Of a stretch of 64,000 nt of DNA, positions 53,160-63,853 are shown in pieces. The DNA comes from Streptomyces pluripotens (GTDB lineage Bacteria; Actinomycetota; Actinomycetes; Streptomycetales; Streptomycetaceae). The notes below the pieces were generated by a model. That model did no database searches, was not told where the DNA came from, and was given only the letters and a program-made list of their open reading frames with translations. A program made the translations under genes and the position numbers. Every line of letters starts with the position of its first letter. The stretch's first letter is position 1. The stretch spans positions 2,790,001 through 2,854,000 of the forward strand of contig NZ_CP021080.1 in assembly GCF_000802245.2 (NCBI RefSeq). Reading direction: 5' to 3'.

Positions 53160-54784
53160 CGGGTGCCTCCTGCGAGAAGCTGCTGCACGGCCGGGTCGGT
53201 CAGGCCGAGCAGGACCTTCGGCCACAGTCCGGCGACGACGGTGAGGGTGACGAGCGGGGTCCAGGCGGCGAACTCGTACCCGTGCACGTCGGCGAGGGCC
53301 GGGACTTCCCGCTCCGCGGCCCCCATACAGATCCGGCGGACCACGATCAGCATGTACGCGGCCGTCAGCAACGTGCCGAACGCGCCGATCGCCATGAAGG
53401 TCAGGTAGGCGGGGCGGCTGAGGCCTGCGGCGGGCTCGAACGACCCGAACAGGGCCAGCATCTCGCCCCAGAACCCGGCGAGTCCGGGCAGACCGAGCGA
53501 AGCGACCGCGCCGAAGGCGAGCAGCCCGCCGAGGCGCGGTGCCCTGCCGTACAGAGCGGCACCGGTCTCCTCGGCGAGTGTGTCGAGGTCGGTGCTGCCC
53601 GTTCGGTCCCTGAGCCCACCGACCAGGAAGAACAGCAGGCCGGTGATGAGGCCGTGGGCGATGTTGGCGAAGAGCGCGCCGTTCACCCCGGTCGGGGTCA
53701 TGGTGGCGATGCCGAGCAGGACGAAGCCCATGTGGCCGACCGAGGAGTAGGCGATCAGCCGCTTGAGGTCGCCCTTCGCCCCCGGCTTGGCCAGGGCCAG
53801 GCAGGCCAGGGATCCGTAGATGATCCCGATGACGGCGAAGGCGGCGAGATAGGGCGCGAAGGTGTGGAAGCCGTTCGGCGTGACCGGCAACAGGATGCGG
53901 ACGAACCCGTACGTGCCCATCTTCAGCAGGACGCCGGCCAGCAGGACGGAGCCGACGGTCGGCGCGGCGGTGTGGGCTTCCGGCAGCCAGCTGTGCAGCG
54001 GCCACATCGGCGTCTTCACCGCGAGCCCGATCCCGATCGCCAGTACGGCGGCCACCTGCACGGGCGTGGTCAGTGACGAGCCGTTGTCAGTGGCGAGTGC
54101 CACCATGTCGAAGGTGCCGGCCTTGATCCCGATCAGGAGCAGGCCCAGCAGCATGATGACGGAGCCGAGCAGCGTGAACAGGATGAACTTCCACGCCGCC
54201 CGGGTCCGGCCCTCGCCGCCCCAGCGGGCGATGAGGAAGTACATGGGGATGAGCACCGTCTCGAACGCGAGGAAGAAGAGCAGCAGGTCGAGGACAGCGA
54301 AGGTCGCGAGGGTGCCGGTTTCGAGGAGGAGCAGCAGCGCGACGAACGCCTTCGGGGACGGGCCCGACGGCGGCTTGAAGTAGGAGTACAGCGCGCAGAG
54401 GAAGGTCAGCAGCGCGGTCAGGACCAGGAGGGGGAGGGAGATGCCGTCGATGCCGAGGTGGATCCGCACATCGAGTGCGGGGATCCAGCTGATGTCGGTC
54501 GTGGCCTGCATCGTCGACGGATGGTCGAGGTCGAAGCCGAGCGCGAGGACGAGCGCGGCGACGAGAACCGCGCCGGTCGCGGTCACCCCGCGCCGGAGCA
54601 CGGCTTGCTCGGGTGTCTTCCCCTCCAGTCTGGTGGCGGGAGGGGGCGTCGCGGAGTGGCTCGTCGAAGGGCGGTGGTCGGACGACGGGCGGGACGGAAG
54701 GAGAGCGGCGACGGCACCGATGAGCGGGCCGAGGACGACGAACGCCAGAAGGAACTGCATCACGGACTCGTTGATATCGATCAC
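53156..54784 (-). CDS. nuoM: NADH-quinone oxidoreductase subunit M
   Basis: The 542-residue antiporter-like subunit. AFETVLIPMYFLIARWGG, then KTPMWPLHSWLPEAHTAAPT, GVLLKMGTYGFVRIL and IAHGLITGLLFFLVGG carry the conserved proton-path residues. A short proline-rich insert (SDHRPSTSHSATPPPATRLE) after the first helix is unusual. GTG 54784 chosen; ATG eight codons later is possible. Six bases separate it from nuoL. Confidence 0.93.
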   Translation of the reverse strand: MIDINESVMQFLLAFVVLGPLIGAVAALLPSRPSSDHRPSTSHSATPPPATRLEGKTPEQAVLRRGVTATGAVLVAALVLALGFDLDHPSTMQATTDISWIPALDVRIHLGIDGISLPLLVLTALLTFLCALYSYFKPPSGPSPKAFVALLLLLETGTLATFAVLDLLLFFLAFETVLIPMYFLIARWGGEGRTRAAWKFILFTLLGSVIMLLGLLLIGIKAGTFDMVALATDNGSSLTTPVQVAAVLAIGIGLAVKTPMWPLHSWLPEAHTAAPTVGSVLLAGVLLKMGTYGFVRILLPVTPNGFHTFAPYLAAFAVIGIIYGSLACLALAKPGAKGDLKRLIAYSSVGHMGFVLLGIATMTPTGVNGALFANIAHGLITGLLFFLVGGLRDRTGSTDLDTLAEETGAALYGRAPRLGGLLAFGAVASLGLPGLAGFWGEMLALFGSFEPAAGLSRPAYLTFMAIGAFGTLLTAAYMLIVVRRICMGAAEREVPALADVHGYEFAAWTPLVTLTVVAGLWPKVLLGLTDPAVQQLLAGGTR

Positions 54785-54790
54785 GCCTGC

Positions 54791-56785
54791 TCACGCTCCC
54801 GTGGCGGCGAGGACGACGGCGACCGCCAGGACGACGGTGCCGGCGAGCAGCGCGCTCACGTAGGTCTGCACATTGCCGGTCTGGGCTCGCCGCGCTGCGG
54901 CCCCGAGCAGCCGGGGCAGGGCCGCGGCGCCGCGGACGTAGGTGTCGATGACCTCACGGTCGAGGAACCGGACCAGGCTGGCCCCGGCCTGGACCGGACG
55001 GACGAACAGTGCCGCGTACACGGCGTCCAGATGGAAGTCCATGGCCGCGTGCCGGTGCAGCGGACCGAGTAGCAGTCGCCCGGGGTCCGCCGGATCGGGG
55101 GCGTAGGCGATGTCGCCGTAGGCCGGCTTGTGGGTGGCGATGGCCTCGGCCTCGACCAGTCCGGCGTCCCCTTCGGGATGGGCGGCGACCGCGCCGAGCG
55201 GGGTGCGGGCGGCGAGCACGCTGGTGCGCTGCCAGGCGCCGTAGGTGAGCAGTCCGCCGACCAGGGCCAGGCCCGTACCCAGGATCGAGGTGAGGAGGGT
55301 CGGGGTCAGATCACGGCCGTCGAACCAGTCGGGCAGCGCCCGGTAGGCGAGCCCGCCGAAGGCGAGTGACGGCACCGCGAGGACCCAGAGCACCACGGTC
55401 ATCGTCCGCGGCTGGCGGCCGTGGTCGGGGGCCTCGGCACCCCGCCCGCAGAAGGCCAGCAGCCACAGCCGGGTGGCATAGGCGGCGGTGAGCAGGGCGG
55501 TGACCAGGCCCGCGACGAGGACGAGCCAGCCCGCCGCGCCGGGCGCGTGCCCGGTGTGACCGGTGGCCGCGTCCTCGGCGGCGCCGAGGACGGACTCCTT
55601 GGAGAAGAAGCCGCTGAACGGCGGGACCGCGGCGAGCGCCAGCAGTGCCACGGTCATCGTCCAGTAGGCGTCCGGGACGCGGTCCCGCAGACCGTGCATG
55701 CGGGACATGGCGGCCAGCGAGTTGGTGCCGGCGGCGTGGATGACCACACCGGCGGCGAGGAAGAGCAGCGCCTTGAAGGCGCCGTGGGACAGGAGGTGGA
55801 AGACGGCGGCGCCGCGGGCGCCGACGGAGAGGGCGCCGGTCATGTAGCCGAGCTGGCCGATCGTCGAGTAGGCGAGGACGCGCTTGATGTCGTCCTGGGC
55901 GAGCGCGGCGAGACCCGAGCCGGTCATCGTGACGGCGGCCATGACGGCGAGGACCACCATCGCCGCCGAGGACGCCTCGAAGACGGGAAGGAGACGGGCG
56001 ATGAAGTAGACGCCGGCGGCGACCATCGTGGCGGCGTGGATCAACGCCGAGACGGGCGTGGGGCCCGCCATCGCGTCCGGCAGCCAGGTGTGCAGCGGGA
56101 ACTGCGCCGACTTGCCGGCCACACCCGCGAGTAGCAGCAGGGCGACCAGCGTCGGGTGGTGGAGGCCTCCGGCCGCGACGGTGCCGAGGACACGGGTGAT
56201 GCGGAAGGAGCCGGCGTCGGTGCCCAACGCGAACAGGCCGATCAGAAACGGCACGTCGCCGAGTTTGGTGACCAGGAATGCTTTCAGGGAGGCGGCACGG
56301 GCCTCGGGAGTCTCCCAGTAGTGGCCGACCAGGAAGTAGGAGCAGATGCCCATGACTTCCCAGCCGACCAGCAGCACGATCAGGTCGCCGGAGTAGACGA
56401 CCAGGAGCATCGCGGAGGTGAACAGGGAGACGAGAGCGGCGTAGGAGGGGTAGCGCGGGTCGTCACGCAGGTAGCCCGTCGAGTAGATCTGCACACAGGT
56501 CGCCACGAAGGCGACCAGGATGGCGACGAGCGCGGCGAAGCCGTCGATGTGCAGGGCCAGATCGATCGGAACGGACCCGGTGGGCGTCAGTTCGGTGTGG
56601 GCGTCGACGGCCTGGCCGCCGCCCTGGCGCACGGCGACCAGCGCGGCCAGCACCAGCGAGGCGAGCGGCGGCAGCACGGCGAGCGGACGGACGTAGCCGG
56701 GGGTGGTGCGGCCGAGCAGCAGGCCGGCCGTGGCTCCCAGGAACGGCAGAAGGGGGACGAGGACGGCGAGGGTGGTCGTGGTCAC
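54791..56785 (-). CDS. nuoL: NADH-quinone oxidoreductase subunit L
   Basis: The 664-residue subunit with the long lateral helix. Conserved: [20 protein letters not shown], then [40 protein letters not shown] and [12 protein letters not shown]. The C-terminal HL-type helix region carries a charged segment ([20 protein letters not shown]). It begins with GTG overlapping the nuoK stop (GTGA). Confidence 0.94.
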   Translation of the reverse strand: MTTTTLAVLVPLLPFLGATAGLLLGRTTPGYVRPLAVLPPLASLVLAALVAVRQGGGQAVDAHTELTPTGSVPIDLALHIDGFAALVAILVAFVATCVQIYSTGYLRDDPRYPSYAALVSLFTSAMLLVVYSGDLIVLLVGWEVMGICSYFLVGHYWETPEARAASLKAFLVTKLGDVPFLIGLFALGTDAGSFRITRVLGTVAAGGLHHPTLVALLLLAGVAGKSAQFPLHTWLPDAMAGPTPVSALIHAATMVAAGVYFIARLLPVFEASSAAMVVLAVMAAVTMTGSGLAALAQDDIKRVLAYSTIGQLGYMTGALSVGARGAAVFHLLSHGAFKALLFLAAGVVIHAAGTNSLAAMSRMHGLRDRVPDAYWTMTVALLALAAVPPFSGFFSKESVLGAAEDAATGHTGHAPGAAGWLVLVAGLVTALLTAAYATRLWLLAFCGRGAEAPDHGRQPRTMTVVLWVLAVPSLAFGGLAYRALPDWFDGRDLTPTLLTSILGTGLALVGGLLTYGAWQRTSVLAARTPLGAVAAHPEGDAGLVEAEAIATHKPAYGDIAYAPDPADPGRLLLGPLHRHAAMDFHLDAVYAALFVRPVQAGASLVRFLDREVIDTYVRGAAALPRLLGAAARRAQTGNVQTYVSALLAGTVVLAVAVVLAATGA

Positions 56786-57156
56786 GCGGTGGCCTCAGCC
56801 TTCTCGACCGCGGGGGCACCGGGGCGCTCGGTCTCGGGTCCTTCGGTGGTGTCGCGGAGTCTGTCGATGTCGGAGGTGCCGCGGTTGCGGTAGACGGCGA
56901 GCACGATCGCGAGGCCGATGCCGATCTCGGCGGCGGCGATGGCGATGGTGAACAGCGTCAGCGCCTGGCCGGAGTGGAGCGTCTCCTCGGCAGCCCGGCT
57001 GAGCCATACATCGAAGGCGACCAGGTTGAGATTGACTGCGTTGAGCATCAGCTCGACCGACATCAGGACCAGGATCGCGTTGCGGCGGGCGAGGACGCCG
57101 TACAGGCCGGTGCAGAAGAGCAGGGCGGCGAGAACGGCGGGATAGGCGAGGTGCAT
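56782..57156 (-). CDS. nuoK: NADH-quinone oxidoreductase subunit K
   Basis: A 124-residue, three-helix subunit. The key glutamates lie in [18 protein letters not shown] and [21 protein letters not shown] ~25-residue acidic tail ([20 protein letters not shown]) extends it beyond the usual ~100 residues. One base overlaps nuoJ. Confidence 0.93.
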   Translation of the reverse strand: MHLAYPAVLAALLFCTGLYGVLARRNAILVLMSVELMLNAVNLNLVAFDVWLSRAAEETLHSGQALTLFTIAIAAAEIGIGLAIVLAVYRNRGTSDIDRLRDTTEGPETERPGAPAVEKAEATA

Positions 57157-57773
57157 CAGCGGGCGCCTTCCTTCTCGCCGGGTGTGTCCACGGTCGCCGC
57201 CCGACCGGCGGTGACCGCGTCCGGGGTGTCCGAGCCCGCCTTGGCCTTGCGGGACAGGACGATCGCACCGACCAGGGCCGCCAGAAGCAGGACGGACAGT
57301 GCCTCGAAGGGCAGTACCCAGTGCCGGAACAGGCTCGCGCCGGTGACTCGGGTGCTGCCGGCGGGCGGGCCGTCCAGTGCGATCCAGGTGGCACGGAAGG
57401 CGTCCACCACCACCCAGACCAGGGCGACGGCGGCGGCGACCGCAACGGTCAGGGCGGCCCAGCGGTTGCCGGAGTCAGCATCCGGAGAGCGGCCGATGGG
57501 GGCCTTGGTGAGCATCAGACCGAACAGGAGGAGGACGACGACGGAACCGACGTAGATCAGGACCTGGACCCAGGCGATGAACTCGGCGGTGAGCAGCAGG
57601 TACTCCACGGCGAGACCGCCGAGGGCGACCACGAGCCACAGGGCTGCGTGCACCAACTGCCGGGTGGTGACGCTGACGAGGGCGGCGCCGAAGGTGACCA
57701 GACCGACGAGCAGGAAGGCGATCTCGACCCCGGTCGGGGACAGGAAACCGTGCTGTGCTGCGGCGAGGCTCAC
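57156..57773 (-). CDS. nuoJ: NADH-quinone oxidoreductase subunit J
   Basis: A 205-residue, five-helix subunit: [39 protein letters not shown] (conserved), [20 protein letters not shown] hydrophilic tail ([20 protein letters not shown]) follows. GTG 57773 overlaps the nuoI stop by GTGA, with GGAGG upstream; upstream frame is nuoI in another frame. Confidence 0.9.
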   Translation of the reverse strand: MSLAAAQHGFLSPTGVEIAFLLVGLVTFGAALVSVTTRQLVHAALWLVVALGGLAVEYLLLTAEFIAWVQVLIYVGSVVVLLLFGLMLTKAPIGRSPDADSGNRWAALTVAVAAAVALVWVVVDAFRATWIALDGPPAGSTRVTGASLFRHWVLPFEALSVLLLAALVGAIVLSRKAKAGSDTPDAVTAGRAATVDTPGEKEGAR

Positions 57774-58345
57774 GACCTGTCCTCCTTCGGTTCGGCCTGT
57801 GTGGCCGCCAGCTTCTCGGCGGCCTTGCGGGCGGCGGCGATCTCCTTGGGCTCCTCCGCGCCGGGGTCCAGGGCGGGCGGGGCCGGGACGGTCCACATCC
57901 ACTCACGGAGCCTGTCCCGCTCGTGGGTGAGGTCGTGGATGTCGGTCTCGGCGTACTCGAACTCCGGCGACCAGAACAACGCGTCGAAAGGACACACCTC
58001 GATGCAGATACCGCAGTACATGCACAGCGAGAAGTCGATGGCGAACCGGTCGAGCACGTTGCGGCTGCGCTCACGGCCGCCGGGAGCGGCCGGCGGGACC
58101 GTCTCCTTGTGGGAGTCGATGTAGATGCACCAGTCGGGGCACTCACGGGCGCACAACATGCAGACCGTGCAGTTCTCCTCGAACAGGCCGATCACCCCGC
58201 GGGTACGGGGCGGCAGCTCGGGCAGCACGTCCGGGTACTGCTCGGTGACGGTCTTCCTCGTCATCGTGCGCAGGGTGACGGCCAGGCCTTTGGCGAGGCC
58301 GGAGCCCGGAAAGCGGGACCGGGTGGGCGGGAGGGACTCAGCCAC
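57770..58345 (-). CDS. nuoI: NADH-quinone oxidoreductase subunit I
   Basis: A 191-residue subunit carrying two [4Fe-4S] clusters in the membrane-facing arm. Motifs [14 protein letters not shown] and [18 protein letters not shown] are both intact, with the usual RFAIDFSL between them. The GTG start ([12 protein letters not shown]) overlaps the nuoH stop by one base. A charged C-terminal tail ([20 protein letters not shown]) extends it. Confidence 0.94.
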   Translation of the reverse strand: MAESLPPTRSRFPGSGLAKGLAVTLRTMTRKTVTEQYPDVLPELPPRTRGVIGLFEENCTVCMLCARECPDWCIYIDSHKETVPPAAPGGRERSRNVLDRFAIDFSLCMYCGICIEVCPFDALFWSPEFEYAETDIHDLTHERDRLREWMWTVPAPPALDPGAEEPKEIAAARKAAEKLAATQAEPKEDRS

Positions 58346-59313
58346 TAGGAGATCACCACCTTGACGATGCCGGTGAGGGCGATCTGGGCGAGGGCGAGGG
58401 GGACGAGGAGGGTCCAGGAGAATTTCTGGAGCTGGTCCTCGCGCAGCCGCGGATAGGTGACCCGCAGCCAGATGACCAGGAAGGCGAGGAGTGCGGTCTT
58501 CAGCAGCGTCCAGAGCCAGCCGAGTCCGTCGGCACCCCAGGGGCCGTGCCAGCCGCCGAGGAAGAGGACCGTGGTCAGCCCGCACAGGACGATGATTCCG
58601 GCGTACTCGGCGAGCAGGAACAGCGCGAAGCGCAGGCCCGTGTACTCGGTGTACGCACCGAAGATGATCTCCGAGTCGGCGACGGGCATGTCGAACGGAG
58701 GGCGCTGCAGTTCGGCGAGGCCGGCGACGAAGAAGACGACCGCGCCGACGATCTGCCAGGGCACCCACCACCAGTGGAAGGCGTGCAGAATGCCCGGGAG
58801 TGAGACCGTGCCCGCCGCCATCGCGACCGAGGCCGCCGTCAGCAGCATGGGGAGTTCGTAGGCGAGTAGCTGGGCGGCCGTACGCAGGCCACCGAGCAGG
58901 GAGAACTTGTTCGCGCTGGCCCAGCCGGCCATGAGCGAACCGAGCACACCGACGCCCATCACCGCGAGCACGAAGAAGACGCCAGCGTCCAGGACCTGAC
59001 CGACGGCGCCTTCGCCCGGGCCGATCGGGATGGCGAGCAGGACGAGGAGGTAGGGCAGCAGTGCGACGGCGGGGGCGATCTGGAAGACGCGGCGGTCGGC
59101 GCCTGCCGGAACCACGTCCTCCTTCTGCGCGAACTTCACTCCGTCGGCGATGAGTTGGGCCCAGCCGTGGAATCCGCCGGCATACATCGGGCCGAGCCGA
59201 CCCTGCATGTGCGCCATCACCTTGTGCTCGGTCTGTCCCACGATCAGGGGAAAGGTGAGGAAGACGACGAACACGACGAGGAGTCGCAGGGCGACGTCCA
59301 GCGCGCCGTTCAC
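58345..59313 (-). CDS. nuoH: NADH-quinone oxidoreductase subunit H
   Basis: A 322-residue, eight-helix subunit forming the quinone cavity. [20 protein letters not shown], then [39 protein letters not shown] and [15 protein letters not shown] are conserved quinone-site and proton-path segments. It starts with GTG overlapping the nuoC stop (GTGA). No nuoD, E, F or G lies between C and H. Confidence 0.94.
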   Translation of the reverse strand: MNGALDVALRLLVVFVVFLTFPLIVGQTEHKVMAHMQGRLGPMYAGGFHGWAQLIADGVKFAQKEDVVPAGADRRVFQIAPAVALLPYLLVLLAIPIGPGEGAVGQVLDAGVFFVLAVMGVGVLGSLMAGWASANKFSLLGGLRTAAQLLAYELPMLLTAASVAMAAGTVSLPGILHAFHWWWVPWQIVGAVVFFVAGLAELQRPPFDMPVADSEIIFGAYTEYTGLRFALFLLAEYAGIIVLCGLTTVLFLGGWHGPWGADGLGWLWTLLKTALLAFLVIWLRVTYPRLREDQLQKFSWTLLVPLALAQIALTGIVKVVIS

Positions 59314-61058
59314 TGCGGACCTCCTGTGGGGTTACCGGGGTTACTGGAGTGGCCGGGTTTGCCAGGGTTGCCGGGCTTACCAGGTTCCTTGGGCCCCCCG
59401 GTCTTGCGGGGCTCCCCCGGGGTTTCCCGGGACTCCGCGGTGGACTCCGAAGGTCCAGCAGGGGCTTCCCGCGGCTCAGCGCGAGGCTCCGAGGACTCGC
59501 TTCGGGTTTTCCGCGGTTCCCCGCGTGCCACCGAGGTTTCCCCGGGCCCTGCAGGGGGCTTCCCGGATTCCGCGGATCCTGCGGAATCCTCGGAGCGTGT
59601 CTCGGTGTTCGGCACAACCGTCGCTTCGGGCTTCGGCTCCGGCTCGCGTGCAGCCCCCGGCTCGGACTCCGGCTCCGGCTCGCGTGCAGCCTTCGACGCG
59701 GACTCCGGCTCGGACTCCGGCTCCGACGCGGACTCCGGTTCGGACTTCGACTCCGGCTCGGACTTCGACTCCGGCTCGCCGAAAGCCGGGCGGGCATGGT
59801 GCCACGGGGCGTCCAGGCTGCGCCTGACCGTGCTCGGCTGAGCCGCGCGGGGCGGCTGCGCGGCTGCGCTCTCTTCCGCGGGCGCGGACTCGGCCGACTG
59901 CGTCGGCTCGGCTTGGTGCGTCGGCTCAACCACCGCAGCCTGCTCGGCCGAGTCCGGTTCCAACGAGTCCGGTTCCCAGGGGGTGCGGTCCGGTTCCGGG
60001 GCAGTCCGGGCCCGCTGCGAGGCCGAGCCCTCAGAGACGCTGCGTGCGCGCCGCGCAGGCGCGGTCGGCGCCTGCGCGGCGCCGCGCTCGTGCGCCGCGG
60101 AGGCCTCGTCGGCCACCCCCTCGGTTGCCACCTGGTCGGTGCCGTGCTCGGCTGTCGATCGCTTCCGCGTCTCCGTGTCGTCGGCCGGCGGTGGGGTCTG
60201 GCTGACCGAGCCTTCGCTCGCACTCCTCATCCGACGCGGCTGGGCCGGCGCACCGGCCCCGGCTCCGGTCTGCGCACCCGCCGCTCCCGCGGCGGCGCCC
60301 TCCCCGGGCTGGTCCGTCCGGGCAGTCCCGCCCGTCTGGCCCATCTGGCCCATCTGGCTGGCGGAGCCCTGCGCCGCGGTACGGGTGCGCCGGACCGGGC
60401 GCTCCCCGGCCGCGCGGGCGGGCCGTTCGCCAGCCGCCCGCCCCGCCGCCCGCGACGGGCGGGCCGGGGCAGGCGGGAGCTGCCCCTTGAGGGGGCCCCA
60501 CTCGTTCGGATCGGGCACGCCCGGGGGTAGCGTCTGGCGGCGTTTGGGGCCGCCGTGGGCGCCACCCGCCGCCGGCTCACCGGGCTCCTTGGCGCCGGGC
60601 CAGGCCTTGGCGACACGGGCGGCGAGGACGAAGTCCTTGCGCAGCGGGTGCCCCTCGAAGTTCTCGGGGAGCAGCAGGTGCTCCAACCCTGGGTGGCCCT
60701 CGAAGACGACGCCGAACATCTCGTGGGTCTCGCGTTCGTGCCAGGCGGCACCCGCGTAGACGCCGACGGCCGACGGCAGAACCGGTGCCCCGTACGGGAC
60801 CGTTGTGCGGACCAAGAGCCGACGGACCGGGTGCAGCGCGACGACGTGGGCGGACACCCGAAGACCGGTGCCCGGCTCGTCGACCGCGCTCAGCCAGTCG
60901 AAGTAGGTGCAGGACAAGACCGTACGGGCCGTCTCCAAGGCGCTCAGCCAGGAGGACGGCGGCACGTCCACGGTCAGGACGGTGTAGGACTCCTCAGCCG
61001 TGGCTTGAGCACCGAAGAGTTCCTCGGTCGGCGCGGGCAGCCAGCCTGCCGTGCTCAT
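59310..61058 (-). CDS. nuoC: NADH-quinone oxidoreductase subunit C with long disordered tail
   Basis: A 582-residue protein. Residues 1-165 are a NuoC domain: [20 protein letters not shown] and [20 protein letters not shown], with [20 protein letters not shown] near its end. Residues ~170-582 are low-complexity: [15 protein letters not shown], then serine/glutamate/proline repeats ([15 protein letters not shown]) and a C-terminal [14 protein letters not shown]. No NuoD-like or other folded domain is visible in the tail. Third gene of the operon, overlapping nuoB by four bases (ATGA). Ordinary NuoC is about 200-250 residues in this phylum. Confidence 0.88.
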   Translation of the reverse strand: MSTAGWLPAPTEELFGAQATAEESYTVLTVDVPPSSWLSALETARTVLSCTYFDWLSAVDEPGTGLRVSAHVVALHPVRRLLVRTTVPYGAPVLPSAVGVYAGAAWHERETHEMFGVVFEGHPGLEHLLLPENFEGHPLRKDFVLAARVAKAWPGAKEPGEPAAGGAHGGPKRRQTLPPGVPDPNEWGPLKGQLPPAPARPSRAAGRAAGERPARAAGERPVRRTRTAAQGSASQMGQMGQTGGTARTDQPGEGAAAGAAGAQTGAGAGAPAQPRRMRSASEGSVSQTPPPADDTETRKRSTAEHGTDQVATEGVADEASAAHERGAAQAPTAPARRARSVSEGSASQRARTAPEPDRTPWEPDSLEPDSAEQAAVVEPTHQAEPTQSAESAPAEESAAAQPPRAAQPSTVRRSLDAPWHHARPAFGEPESKSEPESKSEPESASEPESEPESASKAAREPEPESEPGAAREPEPKPEATVVPNTETRSEDSAGSAESGKPPAGPGETSVARGEPRKTRSESSEPRAEPREAPAGPSESTAESRETPGEPRKTGGPKEPGKPGNPGKPGHSSNPGNPTGGPQ

Positions 61059-61657
61059 CGGGCATCCCCCTCAGTGGCCGGGGCCGGCGGCTTCACCAGG
61101 TCGCTCTGCAGGGCTGCCGCGGACGGCCGGGCAGTACCGGCGCCGTACCGCTCCCCCAGCGACTCGCGGGCGATCTTCTCCTGGAGTTTGAGGATGCCCT
61201 GGAGAAGCGCTTCGGGTCGCGGCGGGCAGCCGGGGACGTACACGTCCACCGGGATGATCTGGTCGACGCCCTTGGTGACCGAGTACGAGTCCCAGTACGG
61301 CCCGCCACAATTGGAGCAGGCCCCGAAAGAGATCACGTACTTCGGCTCGGGCATCTGCTCGTACAGGCGCTTGACCGCCGGGGCCATCTTGTCGGTGACC
61401 GTTCCGGAAACGACCATCAGGTCGGCCTGACGAGGACCCGGCGCAAAGGGGATGACTCCGAGCCGGATGAAGTCGTGGCGGGCCATCGACGCGGCGATGA
61501 ACTCGATCGCACAGCAGGCGAGACCGAAGTTGAAGACCCAGAGCGAATAGCGGCGGCCCCAGTTCAGGACCACCTTCATCGGTTCGGGTGCCAGGCGGGC
61601 CAGAGCACCCAGCCGCTTCGGCTCCGGCAGGTCAACGGGGTCCGGGTTTACGTCCAT
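61055..61657 (-). CDS. nuoB: NADH-quinone oxidoreductase subunit B
   Basis: A 200-residue subunit holding the terminal [4Fe-4S] cluster N2. [20 protein letters not shown] gives the adjacent cysteines, [19 protein letters not shown] and [20 protein letters not shown] the other two; all four ligands are present. It overlaps nuoA by 10 bases. Confidence 0.95.
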   Translation of the reverse strand: MDVNPDPVDLPEPKRLGALARLAPEPMKVVLNWGRRYSLWVFNFGLACCAIEFIAASMARHDFIRLGVIPFAPGPRQADLMVVSGTVTDKMAPAVKRLYEQMPEPKYVISFGACSNCGGPYWDSYSVTKGVDQIIPVDVYVPGCPPRPEALLQGILKLQEKIARESLGERYGAGTARPSAAALQSDLVKPPAPATEGDAR

Positions 61658-62067
61658 GCCAGGACGCCCTTCTTGTATGCGTACAGCAGGCCCACGGCGA
61701 GGAAACCGAGGAAGATGAACATCTCCACGAGAGTCGTCGCGCCGTAGCCGGGGGCGGCGAAGACCGTCGCCCAGGGGAACAGGAAGATCGAATCGACCGC
61801 GAAGATCACATAGAGGAAGGCGTAGACGTAGTAGCGGACCTGGGTGTGGGCCCAGCCCTCACCGACGGGGTCGACGCCGCACTCGTAGGTCAGGAGTTTC
61901 TCGGGGGTCGGAACGACCGGCCGCAGCAGGCGGCCGGCGCCGAACGCGACCACGACGAACAGCACGCCGACGAGGGCGAGCAGTCCCACGACCGAGTAGG
62001 ACCGGAAATAGCCGGCCGCGATGACGTTCGCGGCGGTGGCTGCTGGGTCCCCCAACGTCTCCCGCAC
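61648..62067 (-). CDS. nuoA: NADH-quinone oxidoreductase subunit A
   Basis: A 139-residue, three-helix subunit. Conserved [20 protein letters not shown], then [18 protein letters not shown] [20 protein letters not shown] and [20 protein letters not shown]. The GTG at 62067 ([15 protein letters not shown]) has GAGGGA upstream. First gene of the operon A-B-C-H-I-J-K-L-M-N. I could not place its promoter with confidence. Confidence 0.93.
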   Translation of the reverse strand: MRETLGDPAATAANVIAAGYFRSYSVVGLLALVGVLFVVVAFGAGRLLRPVVPTPEKLLTYECGVDPVGEGWAHTQVRYYVYAFLYVIFAVDSIFLFPWATVFAAPGYGATTLVEMFIFLGFLAVGLLYAYKKGVLAWT

Positions 62068-62299
62068 CGTCTCGTCCCTCGCTCCCTGACCTCGTGTCCT
62101 TGGCGGACTCTGTGATGCAACGTGATTCGGCGATCTGTACGCACGGGAGTCTAGGCCCTGATAAAGAACCGGTAAGCAGCCCGTCACGCCGTGAGACGCG
62201 GGGACGGAGCGACGGTGGGGCGTGGTGGGGATTTCCCCCGCCGGCCGTGGGCGGGATACCGCATGGCGCGCAGGGGGCCAGGCACGGCAGGCTGCCGGC

Positions 62300-63499
62300 A
62301 TGACCGCTCCCAGCTCGACGCCCGGCCGGGTCGACGGTGCCCTTCGGCACGACGGCATCGACCATCTGCCCTCGCCGCGGCCAGCCTACGACGTGACCAC
62401 CTGGCAGGAGATCGCGCATCTGCTACTGAACCTGCCGGTGGCGGTGTTCGGCTCCGTCTACGCGATCGTCACGCTGGTCACCGGGGGTGCCCTCGCACTC
62501 ACGGTGATCGGGCTTCCGTTGCTCGCGCTGTCCCTGCTGGGTGCCCGGCAGCTGGGGAAGGCGGAACGAGCTCGGTCCCGGGCGCTGCTCGGGGTGCGGG
62601 TGGAGGAGCCGACGCCGCTGCCGCTCGCCAGGGGCGGAGGGCTGCTTCAGCGGCTGTGGATGGCGTTGAAGGACCCGGTCGGCTGGCGGACCCTGCTCTA
62701 CGGGGTGATCCGGCTCCCCTGGGGCACCCTCACGTTCTGCACCGTACTGACCTCGCTGCTCGTGCTGTGGCCGGTGTTGCCGTATCTCGCACGGATGCTC
62801 GCGAACGCCGACCGGGCGATGGTGCGCGTGCTGCTGTCACCCTCGGACGAACTGGAGCGCCGCATCGCCGAGTTGGAGTCGGACCGCGGGATCGTGGTCG
62901 ACACCGCGGCGGCCGATCTACGCCGGATCGAGCGGGACTTGCACGACGGGGCACAGGCCCGGCTGGTCAGCCTGGCCATGGGACTCGGTCTGGCCAAGGA
63001 GAAGCTGCTGGAGGACCCCGACTCCGCGGCGGCGATGGTGGAGGAGGCGCACGGCGAGGTGAAGCTGGCCCTTCAGGAACTGCGCGATCTCGCCCGCGGG
63101 ATCCACCCCGCGGTACTGACCGACCGCGGCCTGGACGCGGCCCTGTCCTCGGTCGCCTCCCGCTGCACGGTACCGGTGAAGGTCGACGTCGACCTGCCGA
63201 CCCGACCGGCCCCGGCCATCGAGGGCATCGCCTACTTCACCGTCTCCGAACTGCTGCAGAACATCAGCAAACACAGCCGCGCCCGCTCCGCCTCCGTCGA
63301 CGTGTGGCGCTCGGAGAACCGCCTGCTGATCCAGGTCCGGGACGACGGCCGAGGTGGCGCCCAGCTGGACGCAGGAAGCGGGATGCGCGGACTGGCGGAG
63401 CGGCTGGGCGCGGTGGACGGTCTGTTCGTGGTCGACTCGCCGGTCGGCGGCCCGACGGTGGTCACCGCGGAGCTGCCGTGGCGGGACCGGGAGGCGTAG
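62300..63499 (+). CDS. sensor histidine kinase (NarL/LiaS type)
   Basis: A 399-residue kinase. The N-terminal part is a membrane sensor of the PspC-like/streptomycete type with about four helices (LLLNLPVAVFGSVYAIVTLV; ALTVIGLPLLALSLLGARQL; TLTFCTVLTSLLVLWPVLPY). The HisKA_3 box is RRIERDLHDGAQARLVSLAM with the phospho-histidine; the HATPase has VSELLQNISKHSRARSASVD, VRDDGRGGAQ and GMRGLAERLGAVDG. ATG 62300 chosen. The next gene looks like a second sensor of the same type. Confidence 0.9.
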   Translation: MTAPSSTPGRVDGALRHDGIDHLPSPRPAYDVTTWQEIAHLLLNLPVAVFGSVYAIVTLVTGGALALTVIGLPLLALSLLGARQLGKAERARSRALLGVRVEEPTPLPLARGGGLLQRLWMALKDPVGWRTLLYGVIRLPWGTLTFCTVLTSLLVLWPVLPYLARMLANADRAMVRVLLSPSDELERRIAELESDRGIVVDTAAADLRRIERDLHDGAQARLVSLAMGLGLAKEKLLEDPDSAAAMVEEAHGEVKLALQELRDLARGIHPAVLTDRGLDAALSSVASRCTVPVKVDVDLPTRPAPAIEGIAYFTVSELLQNISKHSRARSASVDVWRSENRLLIQVRDDGRGGAQLDAGSGMRGLAERLGAVDGLFVVDSPVGGPTVVTAELPWRDREA

Positions 63500-63853
63500 C
63501 AGCACCCTCCGGGGCACCTGACCGCACCCTCTGGGGAGCGAGAACAACCGCCCCGCCCCGAGGAACACGGGGTTGCCCGGCTCCGGGTGTCCGAAGCCCT
63601 CCTCCCTCGCGAGCCGTGGGGGTGGGGGAAACCCCCGGTCCAAGACGCCGACGGCCTCCATGGCTCGGCCAGGCGTGACGGACGACCCTGGGGACTCGGC
63701 CGGATCGCTGTTCGAACAGTGGGGAAACGGCCGGGCACGACCAGACGCGCGCGACGCAGCCGGAGACAGCCGAAGACGGCTGGTGCCGGTTGAGATGGCT
63801 GAGACGGCTTGAGCTTGAGACAGCCGAAGACAACGAGGACGGGGCGACATTCA
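63500..63853. other. intergenic region between two sensor genes
   Basis: About 350 bp with no gene that I can support. A 15-bp direct repeat (GAGACAGCCGAAGAC) occurs at 63763-63777 and 63817-63831, 54 bp apart, just before the next start codon. Confidence 0.45.

Noticed and set aside
59310..60560. NuoD domain hidden in the NuoC tail
   Set aside because: The tail is low-complexity with none of the NuoD hydrophobic or histidine motifs.
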